Source of the DNA: DAOUGC01 sp034429695
Lineage (GTDB): Bacteria > Chloroflexota > Anaerolineae > Anaerolineales > Anaerolineaceae
Direction: 5' to 3'
DNA length: 17,756 bases
Assembly (NCBI GenBank): GCA_034429695.1
Contig: DAOUGC010000263.1
Location: 1-17,756 of the forward strand
Of this stretch, positions 1 to 5,608 are shown piece by piece. The notes below the pieces were generated by a model. It was not told where the DNA came from. It made no database searches and saw only the letters and a list, made by a program, of their open reading frames with translations. The first letter of the stretch is position 1, and the number at the start of each line of letters is the position of its first letter. Both the position numbers and the translations under genes were made by a program.

Positions 1-1977
1 CTGCTGCAGCCCACAGCCACTGCCACAGCCGTGCCGCGTGTTTTACCCGCCCCGCTTTACTTTTTATCTGGCGGTGGACCCTGGAGTGAAGGCCAATTGT
101 GGCGGATCGAGATGAATGGTGGATCCGCTCATCCGGTAATCGGGCATCCCATTGACCCGGTTTTCGATGTCAACCCGGTGGATGGGCGTCTGGTGTTTGT
201 ATATAACAACGACCTGATCATCGCCCAGCCAGACGGCAGTGGTGAGCAGATCGTGGTGGATGGCCCCGATCTTTCCAACGGAGATTCACAGGGGGGCATG
301 CAAATCATCAGCGAACCGTTATGGTCGCTGGATGGCAGGCAGATTGCCTACAATATGAATGGTGTTCATTTGCTCAACGTTGAAACGCGCGAAGATCGGG
401 TGTTAATCACGGATCAACGTGAGAACATGAAGTCCTTCCGCGCCCTGATGCCGTCCTTCTGGTCGCCGGATGGGCAGTATCTGGGGGTGCGTATACAGCT
501 TTATGAGGGCGCAGCAGTGGGAATCCTGCCCTTAAACGGCGGCGAGATGATCCGGCCGGATCTATGGATGTGTTGTGACGTTGCCAGTGACCCGCAAAGC
601 GGCAGTTTTTACCTGGCGTCCGACTGGCTGGCGTACGGAGAGCCTGGTTTTTGGAAGATCGACTGGGCAAGCGGGGCAGTCACACGCCTGTCACCCGAGC
701 CAAACTGGAACGGTTCGCCGGATTTGTTCACTGCGCCGTACGTGCATGCCGACGGACGTTTGTTGTACTTCGCAGGACCCATGGGATCAACTTCGCTGAT
801 CAGTTCCACTCCTTCTGACTTTAATAATCGCCAGATTGTGAAGTTCATTGGCTTCCAGCCGTTGAACTCCCTGTGGGCGAAGGACGGCAGCCTGGTGGTG
901 ATCACCGGCAAGGAACTGGATGATCCCATGCAGGTGGTTTATCTGGATGGGCGTACTTTTACCCTGCCCGTTCCTGGCGCGCGCCTGCGTTGGGGCGTGG
1001 CCACCAGCGCGGATGAAGCCCTGGCGCTGACCCCCGCACCCACGCTGACGCCCACAGCCACGCTGCCGGCATTGCCCGCCAGCGCGCAGGTGATCAACAC
1101 GCAAAACCTGGGCGCCCTGACCCAACTGGCGCATCTTGCACCCAAAACCGACAATCATTCCATTGCCATCTCGCCAGACAACCGCATGATCGCCATCGGG
1201 TTGGAACACACCATCGAAGTGTGGGACATGCAAACCATGACCATGCTGGCTGAACTGGGACCGTATGAAAACATCATCACCGGGTTGTCCTTTTCGCCGG
1301 ACGGCCGCAGTCTGGCTGCCGGAAGCTGGGACACCAGTGTTGACATCTGGACGGTGGACGGTTGGACCCGGCGCGAACTGGCGGGGCACACCGGTTTTGT
1401 GCAGACGGTGGAGTTCTCTCCGGATGGGACAAAGCTGGCGTCTGCTGGCGACGATAACACCATGATTGTGTGGGACGCAGCCAGCGGCGCAGAAACGCGC
1501 CGTGTTACACTGGAAAGCTGGGGTGTGGATGTAGCCTGGTCGCCGGATGGCAGCCACCTGGCGGCTGCAGTGTGGGATGGTCCTGTACACATTTGGTCGA
1601 GTGATGGCAGTGAAGTGGATATGCTCAGCTTTGGCTATGAGGCCTGGGCTGAGGTAATCAGCTTCTCGCCGGACAGCAAACGTCTGGCGATCGGAACCAT
1701 GGATCACCGCGTCAAGATCTACGATCTGGTTGGGCGTTCATTTGTTGAGATGAGCAGCATGCACACTGATGTGGTGCGTGGGCTGGCATTTTCGCCGGAT
1801 GGTACCATGCTGGTCTCCACCGATCAGAGCGGTGAGGTTTTCTTCTGGAACCCGAACACCGGGCAGCAACTTCACCGGTTGACCGGGCAGACGGCGCTGG
1901 CGTATTCAAACGACGGCCGTTACGTGGCGGCTTCGGGTGAGCAGATCCAGGGTGTAAAGATCTGGTATATTCCGTAA
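1..1977 (+). CDS. Double beta-propeller protein (PD40/TolB-like plus WD40), 5' end missing
   Basis: The reading frame is open from base 1 and the window cuts the 5' end. A GTG at 31 has no ribosome site and lies inside a Pro/Thr linker (LLQPTATATAVP), so the true start is upstream. The first visible part (about 330 residues) has PD40/TolB-like strands with WSLDG and WSPDG turns. A second linker (TPAPTLTPTATLPALPAS, bases about 1030-1083) leads to about 300 residues that I divide into seven WD40 blades. These carry repeated FSPDG or WSPDG turns and end in WD, WT, WS or WN, closing with IWYIP, enough for one full propeller. Such propellers are protein-interaction scaffolds. Linkers of this kind join domains in secreted or membrane-anchored Chloroflexota proteins, so an extracytoplasmic location is inferred. 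No catalytic residues are visible. It lies 21 bases before the thioesterase gene and may be cotranscribed with it. Confidence 0.85.
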   Translation: MLQPTATATAVPRVLPAPLYFLSGGGPWSEGQLWRIEMNGGSAHPVIGHPIDPVFDVNPVDGRLVFVYNNDLIIAQPDGSGEQIVVDGPDLSNGDSQGGMQIISEPLWSLDGRQIAYNMNGVHLLNVETREDRVLITDQRENMKSFRALMPSFWSPDGQYLGVRIQLYEGAAVGILPLNGGEMIRPDLWMCCDVASDPQSGSFYLASDWLAYGEPGFWKIDWASGAVTRLSPEPNWNGSPDLFTAPYVHADGRLLYFAGPMGSTSLISSTPSDFNNRQIVKFIGFQPLNSLWAKDGSLVVITGKELDDPMQVVYLDGRTFTLPVPGARLRWGVATSADEALALTPAPTLTPTATLPALPASAQVINTQNLGALTQLAHLAPKTDNHSIAISPDNRMIAIGLEHTIEVWDMQTMTMLAELGPYENIITGLSFSPDGRSLAAGSWDTSVDIWTVDGWTRRELAGHTGFVQTVEFSPDGTKLASAGDDNTMIVWDAASGAETRRVTLESWGVDVAWSPDGSHLAAAVWDGPVHIWSSDGSEVDMLSFGYEAWAEVISFSPDSKRLAIGTMDHRVKIYDLVGRSFVEMSSMHTDVVRGLAFSPDGTMLVSTDQSGEVFFWNPNTGQQLHRLTGQTALAYSNDGRYVAASGEQIQGVKIWYIP

Positions 1978-1998
1978 AATGATGGACAGGGAGGAAAG

Positions 1999-2397
1999 AT
2001 GAGCATACAGGTTGGAATGGTGGGTGAAAAGACGCTGACCGTTCAGGAGAGCGAGACGGCGCGCAGCGGTGCTGGCGACAGCCTGCCGCCGGTGTTCGCC
2101 ACCCCGCGCATGATCGCATGGATGGAGCGCACCGCGCACGAGTGCGTGCTACCCGAGCTGGCTGAGGGGCAGACCACGGTTGGAACGCTGGTGAATGTGC
2201 GCCACCTGGGGGCCACGCCGGTGGACATGCAGGTGCGCATCCGCGCTGAACTGCTCGAAGTGGATGGCCGCCGCCTGCGCTTCAAAGTGGAAGCCTGGGA
2301 CGAGGTGGAGCAGATTGGTGAGGGCGAGCACGAGCGTTTTATTATTGACGTGGCACGTTTCACCGAAAGACTGAAGAAAAAGCAGCAGGGGATGTAA
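1999..2397 (+). CDS. Hotdog-fold thioesterase, FlK (fluoroacetyl-CoA thioesterase)-like
   Basis: A 132-residue protein whose ATG follows a clear ribosome site (GGGAGGAAAG). The core, FATPRMIAWMERTAHE followed by EGQTTVGTLVNVRHLGATPV, is typical of the FlK-like thioesterase family, which hydrolyses acyl-CoA thioesters in the cytoplasm. In the characterised enzyme FlK the catalytic residues are Thr42, Glu50 and His76. Here T35, E43 and H69 fall at exactly the same spacings (8 and 26 residues), so a working active site is likely. Length is normal for a single hotdog domain and a dimer is expected. The C-terminus is lysine-rich (KKKQQ). The natural substrate cannot be read from sequence; most family members are not fluoroacetate-resistance enzymes. 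It follows the propeller gene by 21 bases and is the last gene before a strong terminator. Confidence 0.85.
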   Translation: MSIQVGMVGEKTLTVQESETARSGAGDSLPPVFATPRMIAWMERTAHECVLPELAEGQTTVGTLVNVRHLGATPVDMQVRIRAELLEVDGRRLRFKVEAWDEVEQIGEGEHERFIIDVARFTERLKKKQQGM

Positions 2398-2403
2398 AAC
2401 GAG

Positions 2404-2436
2404 CAGTGGACACTCAAACGAGTGTCCACTGTTTTT
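2404..2436 (+). terminator. Rho-independent terminator after the thioesterase gene
   Basis: A perfect 12-bp stem (CAGTGGACACTC paired with GAGTGTCCACTG) with an AAAC loop, followed by TTTTT. It starts 6 bases after the thioesterase stop. On the other strand the hairpin is followed only by a short T run (complement of AAAA at 2396-2399), so it may also stop the converging gene, less efficiently. Confidence 0.9.
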
Positions 2437-2447
2437 ATGAACTGTCT

Positions 2448-2957
2448 TTACTCAAACCGATAGCGCGTGGCGTCACCCGGGAAGGTGGTCCATGCGAAGG
2501 CAATGCGCGGGATGAGCGCCCACATGCCGCCCTGGTTCCAGGAATCGGGGCCTGGTTCGTATCCGGGGGCGTATTTGCGCCGCATTTCGTCGGAGAGCTT
2601 TTGCCCCAGTTCAGCGTCAGGGATTACCTCCCGCACTTCGCCCATGATGGTGACCACACGGGTTGAGTCATCCAGATGCACGGATACATTGGGGTTGCGT
2701 TTCATGTTACGCACCTTGGCGGTGTCGGGCGAGCCGACTTCGAGATACAACACACCGTCCACCCATGCACCCCAGATGGGGATGGCATGTGGCCGGTTTT
2801 GCGCGTCCACGGTGCACACCCAGTAAGCCGGTGACTCTTTCAGCCGCTCACCCACATACGACCACGGCAGGGTTCCTTCTTCTGTTTCGGGGATGCCGTA
2901 GCCCGGTATGTGCGGCCGGCTGATGCTGGGTTGATCGGAAGCTGATTGACTGGTCAT
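2448..2957 (-). CDS. Pyridoxamine 5'-phosphate oxidase-like (PPOX) flavin/F420-binding protein
   Basis: A protein of 169 residues. An in-frame ATG lies 12 bases upstream (2969), but the GGAGGA that begins inside that codon is an ideally spaced ribosome site for the ATG at 2957, so I chose the later start. The body reads as a split-barrel fold: YWVCTVDAQNRPHAIPIWGAW, LYLEVGSPDTAKVRNMKRNP, VSVHLDD and VVTIMGEV, then a C-terminal WALIPRIAFAWTTFP strand. The pattern 'short N-terminal helix, RPHAIPIWG, KVRNMKRNPNVSVHL' is typical of PPOX proteins that use FMN or F420 in small-molecule redox reactions. Cofactor and substrate cannot be assigned. It is single, with its own promoter, and converges on the thioesterase gene. 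Confidence 0.82.
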   Translation of the reverse strand: MTSQSASDQPSISRPHIPGYGIPETEEGTLPWSYVGERLKESPAYWVCTVDAQNRPHAIPIWGAWVDGVLYLEVGSPDTAKVRNMKRNPNVSVHLDDSTRVVTIMGEVREVIPDAELGQKLSDEMRRKYAPGYEPGPDSWNQGGMWALIPRIAFAWTTFPGDATRYRFE

Positions 2958-3019
2958 GTTTTCCTCCATACAGATCCTAACACGAAGGCGCAGCCTGTGC
3001 TGCGCAAGCCAGACAGATG

Positions 3020-3048
3020 ATTATGCCATAAACGACGGCAGGATTCAA
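3020..3048 (-). promoter_or_regulatory. Sigma70-type promoter of the PPOX-like gene
   Basis: On the minus strand, TTGAAT (3048-3043) and CATAAT (3025-3020) are separated by exactly 17 bases. Transcription would begin near 3013 and give a leader of about 55 bases containing the GGAGGA ribosome site. Motif match only. Confidence 0.6.
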
Positions 3049-3079
3049 AATTTTTGGGCCGGGGGTGGTTTTTCCCGGG

Positions 3080-3107
3080 TTGTATCCCACCGGCGCTGGG
3101 TTACAAT
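3080..3107 (+). promoter_or_regulatory. Promoter of the EamA gene, apparently leaderless
   Basis: TTGTAT (3080-3085), 16 bases, then TACAAT (3102-3107). The -10 box ends 6 bases before the ATG at 3114, so transcription should start at or next to the start codon. There is no ribosome site upstream of that ATG, which fits a leaderless message. Confidence 0.5.
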
Positions 3108-3113
3108 CAACCC

Positions 3114-4064
3114 ATGAGCGTGATGGACACCGGAAAATCATTTGCAGGGGGTAATTTGCCGTGCTTTTTGCTGTTGATCTTTGGGGTGATGTGCGGTTCC
3201 ACGGCAGTGATCATGATCAAAGCCAGCGACGAGCACCCGCTGCTGGTGGCCGCCTGCCGCCTGCTGGTGGCGGCGGTGGTGCTGTTGCCGCTTTTCCTCA
3301 GGGATGTGCGCCGCTCGGCGCGGGCGGGCGGTTACGGGTGGCGGCAATACCTGTGGAGCGTGCCTCCGGCTGCCCTGCTGGCGGTGCATTTCATGAGCTG
3401 GGTGATCGGAGCGCGCCTGACGCAGGTGGCAAACGCCAGCCTGATCGCCAACCTGACCCCGGTGGCGATGCCGTTCTTTGTCTGGCTGGTGTTTCGGGAG
3501 CGCATCACCCGCCGTGAAGTGCTGGGTACGTTGCTCACCCTGGCCGGGCTGGTGATCCTGACCGGTTCCAACCTCAATCTGTCGCGTTCAGGCTTCAGGG
3601 GGGATCTGATCTGTTTTGGCTCGATGCTGGCTTTCGCGGCTTACCTGGCGCTTGGGCGCAAAAACGGCGCGCGGCTGGGTTTGTGGGAGTACATGGTTCC
3701 GTTGTATGCCACCGCCGGGCTGATTTGCCTGCTGTGCGCTGCATTCTTCATCAACCCGATCAAGGCGTACACGCTGCCCAACATATTGTACATTCTGGGG
3801 TTGGGGATCATCCCAACGGTGTTCGGGCACACCATTCTCAACCAGTCGCTCAAACATTTCAGGGGGCAGGTGGTCAGTGTAACCAACCTGACCCAACCGA
3901 TCTTTGCCGGTGTGCAGGGTTTTGTGTTCTTTGGCGAGTCGCCCCGCCTCCTGTTTTACGCTGCGGCAGTGTTGATTGTGCTGGGGGTGCTGGTGGTGCT
4001 GGGCGCATTGCGCCCGCGCGCCGCGGCGGGTCAGGCTGAAATTCAGGAGATGGGGGATGCATAG
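3114..4064 (+). CDS. EamA/DMT-family transporter (RhaT/YdcZ-like exporter)
   Basis: A 316-residue, very hydrophobic inner-membrane protein with about ten predicted membrane helices in two homologous halves, the size and architecture of EamA (drug/metabolite transporter) proteins. Family hallmarks: the N-terminal half has MCGSTAVIMIKAS, a charged cytoplasmic loop, TQVANASLIANLTPVAMPFFVWLVFRE and a GLVILTG helix. The second half repeats this with LAFAAYLALGRK, GHTILNQSLKHFRGQVVSVTNL and QPIFAGVQGFVFFGE. These carriers usually export metabolites or amino acids; the substrate is unknown. The frame is open to 3054, but those extra residues cover the promoter, and the ATG at 3114 sits 6 bases after a TACAAT box. 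The 3' end overlaps the next gene by 8 bases. Confidence 0.88.
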   Translation: MSVMDTGKSFAGGNLPCFLLLIFGVMCGSTAVIMIKASDEHPLLVAACRLLVAAVVLLPLFLRDVRRSARAGGYGWRQYLWSVPPAALLAVHFMSWVIGARLTQVANASLIANLTPVAMPFFVWLVFRERITRREVLGTLLTLAGLVILTGSNLNLSRSGFRGDLICFGSMLAFAAYLALGRKNGARLGLWEYMVPLYATAGLICLLCAAFFINPIKAYTLPNILYILGLGIIPTVFGHTILNQSLKHFRGQVVSVTNLTQPIFAGVQGFVFFGESPRLLFYAAAVLIVLGVLVVLGALRPRAAAGQAEIQEMGDA

Positions 4065-4605
4065 TACGGCAATGATCAAACCACAACCGCGCATCGTGCG
4101 CATTTTATTGTTCACCATGCTGGCGTATGGCCCGCTGTACTGCGTGGTGGGCGTGGCTGCGGCTCAGGGAGTGGCATGGTTGCTGCCGGTAGGGATGGGG
4201 CGCGCCCCGCTGGACCCTGAACTGGCGCTGCTGTTCCTGCCGGCCGTGATGTTGGCCGCCTTCACGGTGCTGGGATACGCGTTCTTTCGATGGATGAAAA
4301 ACGGGTTGTTGCGCTGGTTGGTGCTGTTTGTCAGCATCAACATGATCGGGTTTGTGCTGTGGTTTATCTTTCTCAAGGCGCTGGGTGGGGTCAGCATGGC
4401 GGTGGCAGACGGGGTGGTGACCAATGCCGAATTCAACCGGCAGGCGCTGCACGAAACCCTGCGCATGATGACCGTCAGCCAGATGATCACCATGCCGTGG
4501 GCGGCGCTGGCGGTGATGGCGCTGCGGCGCCTGCTGCCGGTGCGGCAAGTGCAGGTGGTTGAGACAGGGGGGATTGACCCGTTGGGGGAGGAAAAGCCGG
4601 GTTAG
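4057..4605 (+). CDS. Small integral membrane protein of unknown function
   Basis: A protein of 182 residues. I place the start at the ATG at 4057, preceded by CAGGAG at 7-base spacing. It overlaps the end of the EamA gene by 8 bases, so the two are probably translationally coupled. About four hydrophobic helices are visible (around IVRILLFTMLAYGPLYCVVGVAAAQ, LALLFLPAVMLAAFTVLGYAFF, LLRWLVLFVSINMIGFVLWFIF and MITMPWAALAVMAL), with a hydrophilic C-terminal tail. I do not recognise a family. The arrangement suggests a job connected with the transporter, but nothing in the sequence proves it. Its TAG stop shares three bases with the stop of the converging DUF3052 gene (TTAG, 4602-4605), with no terminator between them. 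Confidence 0.7.
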   Translation: MHSTAMIKPQPRIVRILLFTMLAYGPLYCVVGVAAAQGVAWLLPVGMGRAPLDPELALLFLPAVMLAAFTVLGYAFFRWMKNGLLRWLVLFVSINMIGFVLWFIFLKALGGVSMAVADGVVTNAEFNRQALHETLRMMTVSQMITMPWAALAVMALRRLLPVRQVQVVETGGIDPLGEEKPG

Positions 4606-4985
4606 CCGGGTGGTTCCAGACGGAAGCGCAGCGCCGACCAGGTTGCATCGAGCGCGATCTGCCGCACAGGGCGCAGGTTCATGGGTTGAACCAGCTCCCA
4701 TAACGAGTCGCGATTGATATCTGCTGCGCCTCCTTTGGGATAAGCCAGCCACAGCAGTGTTTCCGCTGTCAGGCTCGCAAGCATCCCTGGCAAATTTTCC
4801 TGCACATCGGCACGGCTGCGCAGAAAGATTATGGCGGCGGCGTCAATCGTGGGGGTATCGGCGGTGCTTGCCGGGTTTTGGGGCAATTGACTTTGCAGAA
4901 ACGGCAGCATTTCCTGCGGCGGGTTGATCAACACCACGGGCTGGCCGGTTTTTAGTTGTAATTTTTGCGCCATGCTCTGCGCCAT
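4602..4985 (-). CDS. DUF3052-like protein
   Basis: A protein of 127 residues. The ATG at 4985 follows AGGAGGGG at ideal spacing; further upstream in-frame methionines fall inside the preceding gene and are rejected. The layout matches DUF3052 proteins: LQLKTGQPVVLINPPQE near the start, a central AAIIFLRSRADVQENLPGMLASL, then LLWLAYPKGG and a closing ALDATWSALRFRLEP. These are small cytoplasmic alpha/beta proteins with no established biochemical role; I infer none. It lies 25 bases downstream of the ASCH gene and is probably cotranscribed with it. Confidence 0.8.
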   Translation of the reverse strand: MAQSMAQKLQLKTGQPVVLINPPQEMLPFLQSQLPQNPASTADTPTIDAAAIIFLRSRADVQENLPGMLASLTAETLLWLAYPKGGAADINRDSLWELVQPMNLRPVRQIALDATWSALRFRLEPPG

Positions 4986-5010
4986 GTGTTCCCCTCCTGT
5001 GAAAATCCCA

Positions 5011-5508
5011 TTACGGGCGGTTTTCGGGCGGCAGCCAGAACAACAGCCGGAAAGTCTCGCAGGCCAGCGGCTCAGCCGTTGGGTCAAAGACCTGTCCGCG
5101 GCGGGCAAAGTCCCGTGTGAAGAAGGTCATGTGGGCTTCGCGCCAGTAGGCGTAGGTGCGGTCGCCCTCGCCCTCAGATGCGGCAAATTCATCGCCAACC
5201 TCGTCCATCATGTGAACTTCCAACCGGATGGTCTCGATCAGGCAGGCGGGGCGGTCCGCGCCGTCGAGCACAATGCTCAAGTCCCCTGGTTGGGGCACGG
5301 GTTCACCTTCGCGCGCAAAGGTTTCCAGCGTGGTGCAGGTTCCGGTTTTAAGGCCGGAAAGCACCAGCGCCAGCAGTTCATCCGCCAGTTCAGGGCTGTC
5401 GCCAAATGCCCAGTGCTGGGGCAGTGCGCGGCTGTGGTGGGGGTGATCACCCGGCAGGCTGGCCAGGTAGGCAGTCCAGAAGTTTTGCAGTGAGGTTGGT
5501 GTGGGCAT
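5011..5508 (-). CDS. ASCH-domain protein
   Basis: A protein of 165 residues with a full ASCH domain (PUA-like beta-barrel, predicted RNA or nucleotide binding). Visible hallmarks are the conserved lysine in LSGLKTGT (K54), then PGDLSIVLDGADRPACLIET, DEVGDEFAASEGEGD (residues 102-116), and TYAYWREAHMTFF. The EGEGD...YWR..H..FF block is characteristic of the group often annotated as RNA-binding ASCH proteins. A relative, E. coli YqfB, hydrolyses N4-acetylcytidine, but activity here is untested. The ATG at 5508 was chosen because an extended TATAAT box ends 6 bases before it, so the longer in-frame start at 5550 would lie upstream of the transcript. Confidence 0.87.
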   Translation of the reverse strand: MPTPTSLQNFWTAYLASLPGDHPHHSRALPQHWAFGDSPELADELLALVLSGLKTGTCTTLETFAREGEPVPQPGDLSIVLDGADRPACLIETIRLEVHMMDEVGDEFAASEGEGDRTYAYWREAHMTFFTRDFARRGQVFDPTAEPLACETFRLLFWLPPENRP

Positions 5509-5514
5509 GTGCTG

Positions 5515-5523
5515 ATTATAGCA
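5515..5523 (-). promoter_or_regulatory. Extended -10 promoter element of the ASCH gene, apparently leaderless
   Basis: On the minus strand the sequence TGCTATAAT (5523-5515) is an extended -10 element (TGn plus perfect TATAAT). It ends 6 bases before the ATG at 5508, the same spacing as at the EamA gene. No ribosome site lies between, and I find no convincing -35 box at standard spacing, as is usual for extended -10 promoters. Confidence 0.6.
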
Positions 5524-5548
5524 GGTGCAGGGCGCGCCTGTCGCAAAC

Positions 5549-5583
5549 AAAAAGGGCTGTCCAGATGTTTATGTGGACAGCCC
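5549..5583 (-). terminator. Rho-independent terminator after the clostripain-like gene
   Basis: On the minus strand, a 10-bp perfect stem (GGGCTGTCCA with TGGACAGCCC, loop of 10) is followed by TTTTT (complement of 5553-5549). It lies 25 bases past the lipoprotein stop codon and upstream of the ASCH promoter, separating the two transcripts. Confidence 0.88.
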
Positions 5584-5608
5584 GGGGGTCTGCAAACGCG
5601 GTTGACGG

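Noticed and set aside
787..1707. Long antisense open frame on the minus strand across the propeller gene
   Set aside because: It is rich in His, Arg and Gln typical of a shadow frame, has no ribosome site and lies opposite a clear WD40 protein.
2955..2969. Upstream ATG (2969) as start of the PPOX-like gene
   Set aside because: The GGAGGA beginning inside that codon is ideally placed as the ribosome site of the ATG at 2957.
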